Shown here piece after piece: positions 46,701 to 57,600 of a stretch of DNA of 64,000 nt. The position numbers and the translations under genes are program-made. Each line of letters starts with the position of its first letter. The first letter of the stretch is position 1. The stretch is taken from NCBI RefSeq assembly GCF_042477335.2, contig NC_091245.1, forward strand, positions 87,706,501 through 87,770,500, read 5' to 3'. The notes below the pieces were generated by a model. That model saw only the letters and a program-made list of their open reading frames with translations. It did no database searches and had not been told where the DNA came from. The stretch is from Ovis canadensis (lineage: Eukaryota; Chordata; Mammalia; Artiodactyla; Bovidae).

Positions 46701-47971
46701 CTCAAGAATACCCTTCGCTTCTACCATCCATGTTCAAAAGTCACAGTCCTGCCCCCTGTGCTCCCCTCCAGGCCCTTGCTGGGAGGATGCCATCTGCCTC
46801 CTGCCCCTTGACCACACTCACTGCCCTGTCCTCTGCATAGCTCCCAGCTCTTCTACAAGTTCACTCAGCCAGCATATTCAGGAGCCCTGATATCATGGGC
46901 AAATGCCCTGGCACCCTGGACACGCCTCCCCTGCTCTTGCCTCCTAGACCTAAACAAAGCCAATTCCCAATCCTCATTCCCTCCATGAAGCCAAGGGATC
47001 TTAGTCCCAGCTCAGCTGACTGGGGAAGCCTGACTGTTTCTAGATGGTTGCTCCAGCATCCCTCCCTGCCTTTTCTCGGGGTGAGTGCTAAATCTGCTGC
47101 TGCCTGGGGGTGGTTTCTACCCAGACCTTCAGCCTGATGCAGTGTCTGCTCTTCCCTACCACACCCTTCCAGTCTGAGCTTTCACGTGGTGTCAACAGCT
47201 GTCCTGGCAACTAGATCTGGCAGTGCCAGTGTCGTTCTCCCAGGCAGCGCCAGAGCCTCCATCCAGGCTCCAAGCTGCGCACAGGAAACTCAAGCCCAGA
47301 TGGCTCCCCTCTCAGACTGTGGTCCTTTCAAGTCCCTGCACAAGGACCGCTGGCTGACCTCACATGTTCTGTCCTCCAGCTGTACCAGATCCTGGGCAAA
47401 GAGCAGTTTCTTGGGGCCGGGGATGAGCCGAGAGACAGGAAGGGGTGGGAGCGAGTGGTGGCAGGTGACTCCAGGCCCATCCCTCCGCTTCTTGGGGATG
47501 GGATGCCCACTGGCTTAGCTTCCTCTGCCCATGCCCAGCTGCCCCATCCTCCTCCCCTGCACTTAGCAAACGCTCAGGTAGGCTTGCTGGACCTGAGCCC
47601 ACCTACTCTGGCCGGGTCAGGCCATTGGCTTCTGTGGCAGACTTATCTCAGATATCTGCTTTTTGTCAGGGTGGGGGCACATAGGAGAACTTGGCTTGAA
47701 CCAGGAAATTGTATGGGGCCCTAGGGGTACTCACCTCCACCCTGTGCTGCAGGTGGGTGGGCTCTAAGGCGAGATTCTGCAAGTACTCCTTCCGGTGCAC
47801 TGCCAAGGCATGAAGCAAGGGGGTGAGGGCAGAAGAAGGAGTTGAGACAGGCACTTCTATAGGAGGTGGTCAGTGTGGGGAGGGAGTGACTGGAGGCAGG
47901 GGTTTCAGGAAACCCAGAGGGAGAGAAGGGGACCACTTACAATAAATGGCTCTGCTGCTTGGCCGGGACAT
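37787..47971 (-). CDS. EPS8L3: EPS8-like protein 3, 19 coding exons
   Basis: Minus-strand coding exons: 47971-47941, 47799-47735, 46062-45904, 45616-45467, 45381-45326, 44923-44784, 44704-44586, 44333-44213, 44113-44052, 43755-43681, 43330-43182, 40198-40117, 39883-39849, 39345-39177, 38977-38849, 38545-38472, 38185-38053 and 37798-37787. That is 18 blocks with joined frame; I count 19 exons with the unseen 5' non-coding one. All junctions are GT-AG and total 586 residues plus stop. Domains: N-terminal PTB-like (about 25-155, '[20 protein letters not shown]'), a proline/lysine-rich middle, SH3 (about 447-505, '[20 protein letters not shown]', '[19 protein letters not shown]') and a C-terminal SAM-like effector region (515-586). 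EPS8 proteins are cytoplasmic adaptors for receptor-kinase and actin signalling; EPS8L3 is the divergent member. The ATG opens '[10 protein letters not shown]', as in mammalian orthologues. The gene appears intact. Confidence 0.95.
40905..41125 (-). repeat. Antisense BovB-derived SINE in an EPS8L3 intron
   Basis: Antisense body ('aaagtcgctcagtcgtgtcc') with a local internal duplication ('gaattc.atgggattctccag' and 'ccatggaattctccaggcc') and reversed head ('ttaccagctgagccaaaagg'). It lies in the 40199-43181 intron. Confidence 0.88.
41220..41392 (-). repeat. tRNA-related (ART2/CHR-type) SINE, antisense, in an EPS8L3 intron
   Basis: 'tttattaaatttgttataat', 'ggaccagggatagagccct', 'agtcttaaccactggaccgc' and 'aagggaagtcccc' are the reversed SINE of this family. 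Confidence 0.75.
41800..41818 (+). repeat. (ATTC)n microsatellite
   Basis: 'tcattcattcattcattt' in an EPS8L3 intron. Confidence 0.75.
41875..42128 (+). mobile_element. Old L1 (L1M-type) 3' end in an EPS8L3 intron
   Basis: 'tagaggttaccaggggctgg', 'aatgtacttaatggcattga', 'cacttaaaaatagttaaaat' and 'accgcaataaaa' are 3' UTR phrases of ancient mammalian L1. A related fragment occurs at 43028-43105. Confidence 0.75.
43028..43105 (+). mobile_element. Old L1 3' fragment
   Basis: 'agaggttaccaggagctggg' to 'cgttttaaaatac' matches part of the element at 41875-42128. Confidence 0.6.
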
Positions 47972-48655
47972 TCTGACGCTGCTGAGACAACTCCCTGAAA
48001 CCCAAACTGAGCAGAAAAGACAGCGATCAGGGCTGGGGAGAGGCATGAGCAGGCAGAGCTGGGTGGAAGAGCTGCTGTCGCAGCCCATCCCTGACCTGCG
48101 TCTGGGGCTCAAATCACGGTTCCTTCTGGATCCATCTCCAGCTGAGACCTCTGCAAGGAGCCCTCCATCTTGGCTGGGCCTCGGAGGCCCCCAGGCAGGC
48201 TCCCAACTTCCCATTATTTGGCCAACAACGCTCATCCTGATGGCCCCAGGGAAGCTGTGTGGACAGGTACCTGGGACCAGATCCCATCCTGGGCCCAAGT
48301 GTAAAAGATGCTGGATGGGTGTGCCTGGCTTCTGGAGGGGAGGCATGAGGGTCAGCAGCCTTCCCTGTCACAGCAAGCCTCTTGTCCAAGCCTGTTTCAA
48401 CTCTGCAAATTGGGAGGAGGCCAGTGTTGGCTCTTATGCGGGGGAGCCACTCAGGAGGGTGTACGTGTGTGCGTATGCACACACAAATGTCTGCACGTTT
48501 ATGATGGAGCTCTGTAGGATGTGTTAGTGACTTGAACTTCCCCAAATGTCTTACTAAATCTGCTCTCTTTGCCTTTTCATACTCTGAACCCTCTGCCCAG
48601 AGCCCCTCCCCACCGAATCCTATAAATTCCAGCTCAAGGGAATAGATGTTTTTTC
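47972..48655. other. EPS8L3 5' side: likely start of the ATG exon and intron sequence
   Basis: On the minus strand 'ttgtctcag' precedes the ATG by about ten bases, so the ATG exon probably starts near 47981. The non-coding first exon and promoter must lie further upstream; I could not identify them. Confidence 0.4.
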
Positions 48656-49715
48656 TAAAGAAAACATACAGATGCCCAACAGGCACGTAAAAAGATGTTT
48701 AACATCAGTAATTCTTAGAGAAATGCAAGTCAAAAATCACAATAAGCTATCATCTCACACCTGTCAGAATGGCTATTATCAAAAAAGAAGCAAGAAATAA
48801 AAAATGTTGGTAAAGAAGAAAAGGGAATTCTTGCACACTGTTGATAAGTAAAATGTAAAATGGTGCAGCCACTGTGTAAGATAGTATGGAGACTCCTCAA
48901 AAAGCTAAGAATAGAACAATCACATGATCCAGCAATCCCACTTCTGGTTATTTATCTAAAAAATATGAAAATATTCATTGAAAAAGACACCCACACTCCT
49001 ATATTCATCATGGGGGCTTCCCAAGGGGCGCGTTGGTAAAGAATCTACCTGCCAGAGCAGGAGTCCCAAAAGACGAGGGTCGATCGCTGGGGGGAGATCT
49101 CTTCCTTGGAGAAGGAAGTGGCAACCCACTCCAGTATTCTTGCCTGGAGAATCCCATGGACAGAGGAGCCTGGGGGGCTACAATCTAGGGGGTCCCAGAG
49201 AGCTGGTTGTGACTGAGCACACTCACAGGCATGTTCATCCTGGCCTTTACAATAGCCAAAATATGGTCACAACTTAAATGCCCATCCACATGGGAATGGA
49301 TAAAGAAGATGAAGTATATTCAAAGGAATGTTAGCCATAAAAAGATGAAATCGTGTCATTTGCAATGACATGCATGGACCTTGAGGGTGTTATGCTAAAT
49401 GAAATAAGACAAAAGAAGAAACACAAATGTCATATGACTCCACACTTATGTAGAATATAAGAAATAAAATAAATGAATAGACTAAACCAAATGAAAATAG
49501 AGACAATAGGTACAGAGAACAGAGTAGAGGTTACCGCAGGGGAAGGGGCAGGAAGGAAGGTGAAATGGGTTAAGGGGATCAACTGTGTGATGACGGACAA
49601 AGTAAATTTCGATGGTGAGCATGTTATAGTGTGTACAGAATTAGAAATATAATGTCATACGCATGAAACTTATACAGTGTTATAAACCAAGGTTAATGCA
49701 ATAAAAAAATAAGTT
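48656..49715 (+). mobile_element. L1 LINE 3' end, sense, split by a SINE
   Basis: 'agatgcccaacaggcacgta' and 'atcatctcacacctgtcaga' through the 3' UTR ('cagagaacagagtagaggtt', 'taccgcaggggaagg'), ending near 49715. A SINE interrupts it at 49013-49232. Confidence 0.85.
49013..49232 (+). repeat. Bov-tA SINE nested in L1
   Basis: Head 'gggcttcccaaggggcgcgt' and body 'gagaaggaagtggcaaccca' to 'gagctggttgtgactgagca'. The L1 resumes after it with 'atgttcatcctggcctttac'. Confidence 0.9.
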
Positions 49716-49900
49716 AAATGTATTTACAGTTTAAGGATCACCTCCTCACTGAAGCCCTCCTTGATCACCCCACTAAACCCTGCCCGTTTTCCTGATGCCA
49801 CACCGAGTCTTATAAGTTCCTCTCGAACAACAGCACCACCCTGGTTAGTGCTGTGAACCTAGTGTCAAGTGCCTTATGAACTGTATGTCATTTAGTTTTC
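49716..49900. other. Unassigned sequence
   Basis: A short spacer between an L1 and a SINE with no recognised feature. Confidence 0.35.
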
Positions 49901-49901
49901 A

Positions 49902-50146
49902 CTATCATCGCTTATGCTTCCTTGGTGGTTTAGGTAAAGAATCTGACTGCAATGTGGGAGACCTGGGTTCGATCCCTGGGTTAGGAAGATCTCCTGGAGG
50001 AGGGCATGGCAACCCACTCTAGTATTCTTGCGTGGAGAATCCCCACGGACAGAGGAGCCTGACTGGCTACAGTCCATGAGGGTCGCAAAGAGTCAGACAT
50101 GACTGAGCAACTAAGCACAGCACAGCACCATCACTTATACTTCCTT
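49902..50146 (+). repeat. Bov-tA SINE with diverged target duplication
   Basis: SINE body 'gagacctgggttcgatccct' to 'gagtcagacatgactgagca'. Flanks 'tatcatcgcttatgcttcct' and 'catcacttatacttcct' are similar, consistent with an older insertion. Confidence 0.88.
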
Positions 50147-50149
50147 GAT

Positions 50150-51009
50150 CCTATGTGCTGAGTGCTGTTCTACAGATGTTACACCCAACAACTCATTTAA
50201 TCCTCAAAACAACCTTGCTGGGTGGGTACTGTTATTACCCCTTTGACCAGATGAGGATGATATGGCAGTTCAAAGAGGATCACAGGTCTGAGATCCCAAG
50301 TAAATATTTTATAGAGAATGGACTCAGCCGGGTCTGACTACAAGCTCCGTGCTTTAGCTGTTTATGTATGTGCCTCTGTCACTGGGCTGTGCCCTCCTGA
50401 GAGTGGGCTTATGTTGCTCCTGCTGTTCCCCCAGTGCCTTCCAAGCACAGAGGGAGTCTAGAATATATACATATATTGAAATGGAATGGAGGCAAATGAG
50501 ATGTGTGGGGGTGTGGCGGGAGTTAGCTGAGTGTGGGGGTCAAGGGTATGTGTTAATTTAATGACGTGTGTATGCATCATGGATAGGTGTCAGTTCTGCG
50601 GGTGTCCTTGCATTTCCGTGATGCATCTGAGTTATACAGAAATCCTGGAATATCCTGGGCAAAGTATCAGAGAGCAGCCCACGCCCCTGTAACTAGGACT
50701 GCTATGAAAATAGCAGAAGATCTGATAAGATGACTCAGTGTTGGGGAAATGAGTTGCTAGTAAACAAGGGATTCTCTATGGGTCTGTGTTTTCCACGTTT
50801 GGAAGGATCCCTTTCCTCTCCAAGGGTAAGGGATTCTAAAGGCCTGCTCCCCCTCTCCCCAGCTGCACCCCACAGGCTGCAACACTTCCTGCTTCTAGAT
50901 CCAGAAGATAAAGAAGAGAAAATGAACTTTGTTTCTGTTAGCACCCCTCCCTACCTGCCAGCCCCTTCACACAGGATGGTCCCTGTGGGTCTTATTGCAG
51001 CAAAACAGA
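50150..51009. other. MIR/L2-like remnant and unassigned sequence
   Basis: 50165-50310 ('caactcatttaatcctcaaa', 'ctgttattaccc') is an ancient MIR/L2-type repeat. The rest, to 51009, has no exon I can support; it could contain EPS8L3 upstream regulatory DNA. Confidence 0.45.
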
Positions 51010-51011
51010 AA

Positions 51012-51515
51012 TGAGCGAACAGCCTGTGGCACATACCAGCCAAACAGGCCGACAAGAGTTAAACAATCTTGGTTATTCTTTAGCTGTTACTAGTAACAAA
51101 CACTTGTAGCTGGACTTGTCCTTCACAGGGCCGATTACTCTCTGACTCCATATAGATTATACTCAGCACCTGGCATCCTTCTCCCCCTCCACTCTCTTGT
51201 AGCATCCTGCATTTCAGAAAGAAGGCCAAGGGCTGATAACTTCAGGAACACAAGACCCGGTTGCTGAGTTGCCTGATGGCAACTGTGGCCGTTTTGAAAT
51301 GTTACAAAAGAAAAAGAAAACGCAAGACCTTCAAGAGGATATAAAACCTCTCCCTATCCCGGAGAAAGGGGGGACATTTTTCTTGAGGCGCTAGCCTGCT
51401 GTTTCCCTTTTGCCTGGCAAAAATAATAAAGCTCTTCTTTTCTATTTTCTCCATACTCTTTCTCCTTATTTCTATCTGGCATTGGTAGACAGGGAACCAG
51501 GATTTTGGCAACAGT
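51012..51515 (+). mobile_element. Probable solo LTR (ERV1-like)
   Basis: A promoter-like order of TATAAAA (51340-51346), AATAAA (51425-51430) and a pyrimidine-rich U5-like stretch ending 'gattttggcaaca' at 51513. The possible start is TGTGGCA at 51025. I could not find a matching target duplication, so the ends are approximate and the class is inferred. Confidence 0.6.
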
Positions 51516-52928
51516 CTCTCTTGGCAGGTCCAAGCAACATCTGCTCCACATCGCAACAAGGAGGTGGGGTGGGGATGGAGGATGAAAGGTAGGGGGTGGA
51601 GGAACGGGGGCTGACTTTGGTCTGTCTTGCCTCTGCGGGGGGGCAGAGGGGGGTTGGGGAGAGAACCTATGGCAGCCCAGTTTTCCCATTTATCCCCTCC
51701 CCAAGTTTAGGGAGCTGAAGCAGGGAAGAAGTTCATGTCTGCATCATGGGCCCTGGAGAGAAGCAGCCCAGAGGTGCTGCTGGAGCCCGGCCTGCCCCAC
51801 TCTCTGCTCCCTGGCCCGCTAGCCTGTGGCTGAGTCCCAAGCCCTCCTTAGGACCACCACATCGAGAATGGGCTGGAGACCCTGGCCTGGGAAGCCACTG
51901 AGCTGTCCCCACTATGTTGGGACCTCCTGCGGCTTGGCTGGGCCCTGATCTTCCTGAGGGTCAGGCCCTTACCTGGGCTCCAGTGAGGCCTGGAGGCTGG
52001 TGCCCCAAAAGGGGCAGGTGTCTGAGCTGGTGGCCTGGTGCCGGTGGTGGGAAGACGGTGGCTTCTCTGCTAGTGGTGCAGTCCCAGGCAGGGGCCCTGT
52101 GGTCAGGCAAGCCCTGAAGCAGGCCGGTCTTATGGTGCAGAGGCCAGGAGGCAGCCACACCTGTGCTCTTTGGACTCTCGGTGGGTGGGGCGGCCTCCAA
52201 GGCTACCACCTGCCCAGTGCCAGAACCCAGGCCTGTGCCCGGGCCTGTGCCGACAGGTGACCCTAGCTTAGACAGAGCCCCTTGCTTCCAGGCTTCCTGC
52301 TTGACTTGCCTCTGCCGTTAGCGTAACCCTCTTCCCTTTGCCTGTGGGTGCCTCCCCTGAGGCCCCAGGTCAGCATCAGGCACTAGGGCAGGAAGCAGGA
52401 GAGGGCACCCTGGGCACAGGTGGGTGGAGGTGGACCCAGGCTTGGGGGCAGTGTGGGCTGGCATGTGTGCCTGTGTGTACCGCCTATGAAGGTGTGTGGT
52501 CATGGATGCCCAAGTGGTGCCTGTGAGCAGGATGTGGGGCTCATAAGAGTTGATGGGGGCTGGGAGCTGGGACTACTATGGGCATTAGGTGGAGGACTGA
52601 GATTTCTTCCCAGCAGGCGCCCACCTCATCCTGCCCTTTCTTCTTTCCCCTCTGACCCAGCAGGGAGCCCTTCCGTCACCATTCTCGCTCTTCCCTCACC
52701 ATTCTTGCTCTTCCACTCTTTCCTCCCCACCTGACCCATGCCCTCAGACTTCTGGTTGAGCCTGGGCAGCTTCAACAGAGATGGGAAACTGAGACCCCCT
52801 CTGTCCCTGTTTGTGATCCAGTCTTCATGCTTCATGATATTTAAAAGTCTTCCTTGGCATCCAGGCTGCCTGCCCTCTAGGGGCTCACAGTCTAACAAGA
52901 GAGGTAGGACAGAAACAGGGAGTGAGGC
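51516..52928. other. GC-rich unassigned intergenic sequence
   Basis: About 1.4 kb with several overlapping short frames on both strands, as expected of GC-rich DNA. None has a recognisable domain or splice context. Confidence 0.4.
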
Positions 52929-55900
52929 AGGAGGGGAGAGTCAGTCAGTTCAGTCGCTCAGTTGTGTCCAACTCTTTGTGACCGTATGGACTACAGCACA
53001 CCAGGCTTCCCTGTCCATCACTGACTCCCAGAGCTTACTCAAACTCATGTCCATTGAGTCAGTGATGTCATCTAACCATCTCATCCTCTGTCGTCCCCTT
53101 CTCCTCCCGCCTTCGATCTTTCCCAGTATCAGGGTCTTTTCCAATGAGTCAGTTCTTCACATCAGGTGGCCAAAGTATTGGAGCTTCAGCATCAGTCCTT
53201 CCAGTGAATATTCAGGACTGATTTCCTTAGGATGGACTGGTTGGATCTCCTTGAAGGCCAAGGGACTCTAAAGAGTCTTCTCCAACACCACAGTTCAAAA
53301 GCATCAATTCTTTGGTGCACAGCTTTCTTTATAGTCCAGCTCTCACATCCACACATGACTACTGGAAAAACCATAGCTTTGACTAGGCAGACCTTTGTTG
53401 GCAAAGTAATGTCTCTGCTTTTTAATATGCTGTCTAGGTTGGTCATAGCTTTTCTTCCAAGGAGCAAACATCTTTTAATTTCATGGCTGCAGTCACCATC
53501 TGCAGTGGTTTTGGAGCCCAAGAAAATAAAGTTTTTCACTGTTTTCATTTTTTCCCCATCTATTTGCATGAAGTGATGGGACAGAATGCCATCATCTTTG
53601 TTTTCTGAATGTTGAGTTTTAAGCCAGCTTTTTTTCACTCTCCTCTTTCACTTTCATCAAGAGGCTCTTTAGTTCTTCTTCGCTTTCTGCCATAAGGGTG
53701 GTGTCAACTGCATATCTGAGGTTATTGATATTTCTTCTGGCAATCTTGATTCCAGCTTCTGCTTCATCCAGCCTGGCCATTTCACATGATATACTCTGCA
53801 TTTAAGTTAAATAAGCAGGACACAATATGCAACCTTGATGTACTCCTTTCTCAATTTGGAACCAGTCTGTTGTTCCATGTTTGGTTCTAACTGTTGCTTC
53901 TTGACCTGCATGCAGATTTCTCAGGAGGCAGGTCAGGTGGTCTGGTATTCCCATCTCTTTAAGAATTTTCCACAGTTTGTTGTGATCCACACAGTCAAAG
54001 GCTTTGGTGTAGTCAATAAAGCAAAAGTAGATGTTTTTCTGGAATGCTCTTTGTTTTTCGACGATCAAGAGGATATTGGCAATTTGATCTCTGGTTCCTC
54101 TGCCTTTTCTAAATCCAACTTGAACATCTGGAAGTTCATGGTTCACGTATTGTGAAGCCTGGCTTGGAGAATTTTGAGCATTACTTTACTAGCGTGTGAG
54201 ATGAGTGCAATTGTGCAGTAGTTTGAGCATTCTTTGGCATTGCCTTTCTATGGGATTGGAATGAAAACTGACCTTTTCCAGTCCCGTGGGCCACTGCTGA
54301 GTTTTCCAAATTTGTTGGCATATTGAGTGCAGCACTTTCACAGCATCATCTTTCAGGATTTGAAACAGCTCAACTGGAATTCCATCACCTCCACTAGCTT
54401 TGTTCGTAGTGATGCTTCCTAAAGCCCACTTGACTTTGCATTCCAGACGTCTGGCTCTGCGGAGGGAGTCGTGAAGGAGGAGAAGTTTCCACACAGTAGG
54501 AAACTGTCTCACAGTGGGGTCTGTGGGGAGTTTTGGAATCTCAGAAGGCAACATAACTGGGAGGAAAAGAACCCAAAACCCACAGAAGACATGCCTAACT
54601 GCAACAGTGGAAGAGAGAACTTTCCCGTGAAAGGCTCTAACCTAACTGCCTAACCCGCAGCCTAGCCTGCTCAGAGAACAAAGGATTGAGCAAATACCAA
54701 AGGAGAGCTAGCTGCGTACCTGTCCCTCTCCACCTGGAGGCAGAGAGGCAGGCTTTCGACAGCCAGAGCCAAAGGGCAAGGGGTTTCTGCAACCTCATCC
54801 CCAGAGAAGGCTGTGAGCAGGCTCCCAGCTGCTAACCATATCTTCCTGAGATCCTGGATGGTTGACATCCGCCAGGAGGGTCACAGCCTGAGATTAGCTC
54901 TCCAGAGGAGACATACAGCACACTTGGGATGGTGCTCTTGCAGCGCATCCAGGAAACTGAGTGACCAGGACCAGGGAGGTGTTTAAGATACACAGCCCAC
55001 CTGGGACAGTGCGCTCACCAAGCATCTGATCACCTGAGCTGCTCAACCTGGAAAGGGCACAAAACGCATGCCCAACCCACAGACACTGAGCCAGAACTGT
55101 GTCTGAGTGTCTCCTGTGGAGGTATGGGTCAGCAGAGGCCTGCTTCAGGGGCAGGGCTCTAGGTGAAGCATAAGCCATCTTGGAGGAGGTCTCTATTAAC
55201 CCCACCATAAAACCACCAGAACTTACACAGGACTGGGGAAACAGACTCTTGGAGGACACAAACAAAGCCTTGTGTACACCAGGACCCAGGAGAAAGGAGC
55301 AGTAGCAACCCCACAAACTGACCCAGACATGCCCCTGAGTGTCCAGGAGCCTCCAGCGGAGGCATGGGTCGGCGGTGGCCTGCTGCAGGGTCGGAGGCAC
55401 TGAGTGCTGCGGTGCATGCATGGGACCTTCTGAAGGAGGTCGCCATTCTCTTCATTACCTCCACCAGAGTTTGGCCTCAGGTCAAACAACATGGAGGGAG
55501 CACAGCCTGCCCATCAACAGAAAACTGGATTAAAGATTTACTGAGCATGGCCCTGCTCATCAGAATAAGACCCAGTTTCCCCCTTGTCAGTCTCTCCTAT
55601 CAGGAAACTTCTATAAGCCTCTTATCCTTATCCATCAGAGGGCAGACAGAATGAAAACCACAATCACAGAAAACTAACCAAACTGATCACATGGACCACA
55701 GCCTTGTCTAGCTCAATGAAACTGGGAGCCATGCCATGAAGGGCCACCCAAGATGGACGGGTCATGGTGGAGAGTTCTGACAAAACATGGCCTACTGGAG
55801 AAGGGAATGGCAAACCACTTCAGCATTCTTGCCTCAAGAACCCCATGAACAGTATGAAAAGGCAAAAAGATAGGACTCTGAAAGATGAACTCCCCAGGTC

Positions 55901-56485
55901 AGTAGGTGCCCAGTATGCTACTGGAGAAGAATGGAGAAATAACTCCATAAAGAATGGAGATACAGACCCAAAGCAAAAACAACACCCAGTTGTGGATGTG
56001 ACTGGTGATAGAAGCAAGGTCTGATGCTGTAAAGAGCAATATTGCAGAGGAACCTGGAATGTTAGGTCCATGAATCAAAGCAAATTGGAGGTGGTCAAAC
56101 AGGAGATGGCAAGAGTGAACATTGACATTTTAGAAATCAGTGAACTAAGATGGACTGGAATGGGTGAATTTAACTCAGATGACCATTATATCTACTACTG
56201 TGGGCAAGAATCCCTTAGAAGAAATGGAGTAGCTATCATAGTCAACAAAAGAGTCCAAAATAGAGTACCTGGATTCAGTCTCAAAAACAACAGAATGATC
56301 TCTGTTCGTTTCCAAGGCAAACCATTCAATATCACAGTAATCCAAGTCTATGCCCCAACCAGTAACGCTGAAGAAGCTGAAGTTGAATGTTTCTATGAAG
56401 ATCTACAAGACCTTCCAGAACTAACACCCAAAAAAGATGTCCTCTTCATTATAGGGGAATGGAATGCAAAAGTAGGAGGGGAGAG
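52929..56485 (-). mobile_element. BovB LINE with 5' inversion (twin priming) and 12-bp target duplication
   Basis: Perfect direct repeats AGGAGGGGAGAG lie at 52929-52940 and 56474-56485. Between them, 52941 to about 54459 is minus-strand BovB: 3' tail, RT C-terminal part (53638-53192) and central RT (54146-53802). From about 54460 to 56473 the BovB 5' half is inverted (plus strand), with 5' UTR then endonuclease ORF ending at 'FIIGEWNAKVG'. The segment between the endonuclease end and 'LECKVKWALGS' is missing. This order, with the 5'-most sequence at the internal junction, is what twin priming produces. All RT frames are broken. Confidence 0.93.
56070..56470 (+). pseudogene. BovB endonuclease open frame within the inverted 5' segment
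   Basis: An open frame from 'MNQSKLEVVKQEMARVNIDI' to 'GEWNAKVG' encodes the N-terminal part of the APE-like endonuclease that nicks target DNA in RTE elements. It shows 'VIQVYAPTSNAEEAEVECFY'. The frame runs off the element at 56473 into flanking DNA, which supplies a meaningless C-terminus to 56780. It is truncated, so not functional. Confidence 0.88.
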
Positions 56486-57478
56486 AAGGGAGGGAAATAC
56501 CTGTGTTTGTGGGTCTCGTGGTCAGAGACTCGGCCCTGTAGGGTTAGGATCTGTGCTTGGACAGTCCTGTGGTCTGGGAGCAGAGCCTGTGTCCAGCCCC
56601 CACCCTTGGCTTCCTTGGGGCCATCCCAGGAGATCTCAGCCTACTCCCCTGCCCCCGCCCCAGCCAACAGAGCCCTGGATTGCCTGGAGTCCAGGGATGG
56701 GATCTTGTCCACAGGCCTTCCAGCAGAGACAGTCCACTGGGCAGCCAGCGTTAGAGGCCCAGGGGTCATGGGGCTGCTGAGACAGCCCCAGCCGTGGCCT
56801 CATGGATCCAGCTCTCCTGACCTCCCCGGCTGCTCTGTTCCCTGGGTCTGAGGCTCTTGGTCCTCCAGCTTCTCTCAGGACAGGACAGCCTGTCCCTTCC
56901 TTGCCTCCCCAAACCCCAGCCCCAGTCCTGGTCCGAGTGCCCCGCCAAGACTGCGTTCCTGTCCAGCTCAGGCTGGGCCCTGTCCTTCCCACAGGCCTCC
57001 CCATGCGTTTGGGAGGCAAGCACTGCAGGTGCTCCCATGGAGCCTGGGAGCAGAGGCTGGGAGAGGGGCCTGGCCCGCTGCAGAGACCCCTGTGAAAGCT
57101 GCAGGTGGAGAGACAAGGAGCCCCTCTTGCATCCTCAGCATCTTGCACCTTCAGGGCTCTGTAGGAGTGCCCTCGAGAGCAGGGCAGGTCTCCTCAGACA
57201 GGAGCCCTTGGCAGCTTGGGTGGGGCTGGACCTGGGGCTGCTTCAGTGCCAAGCATCGTGGAACCACTCCAGGGAAGGGGGCATTTGGAGCAATGGAGAG
57301 GCCAAGCCCCTCATCCCTGGGGACCGGGGGGACATAACTGATGCTTCCACAAAGAAAGCTCCAGGTGTCAAAGAAATTCTTTGGCAAAGTAATCCTGACT
57401 GGGACACCAGGAGCCGGGCTGCAGGTGTGAGGGGAAGGGATTAGAGGCTCAGAGGCATCTCCTTGAATTACAAGGCTG
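56486..57478. other. GC-rich unassigned sequence
   Basis: About 1 kb with overlapping frames on both strands but no domain, splice-bounded exon or repeat I recognise. Confidence 0.4.
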
Positions 57479-57489
57479 TGAAGCCTGGA

Positions 57490-57600
57490 GGACTTTATTC
57501 ATTCATCCCTTTGTTCACTTATATATTCACTCCACAGCCATATCCTGAGGACTTCCTGTCTGCCAGACACTGTGTTACATGCTAGGAGACACCTTGGAAC
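57490..57600 (+). repeat. Ancient L2-like fragment
   Basis: 'attcattcatccctttgttc' and 'ctgccagacactgtgttaca' resemble the conserved L2-type motif with a 'gccaggcactgtgcta' core. Confidence 0.5.

Noticed and set aside
47870-48346. 158-codon minus-strand frame ending in the EPS8L3 start
   Set aside because: Only its '[10 protein letters not shown]' part is the EPS8L3 first coding exon; the rest is intron or upstream DNA in frame by chance.
56471-56780. C-terminal part of the 236-codon frame starting at 56070
   Set aside because: The frame leaves the BovB at the target duplication (56474) and continues into flanking DNA, so the tail is not a real domain fusion.
56636-57444. Frames of 170-195 codons on both strands downstream of the BovB
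   Set aside because: Mutually overlapping, low-complexity, proline/glycine/arginine-rich translations typical of GC-rich noncoding DNA.
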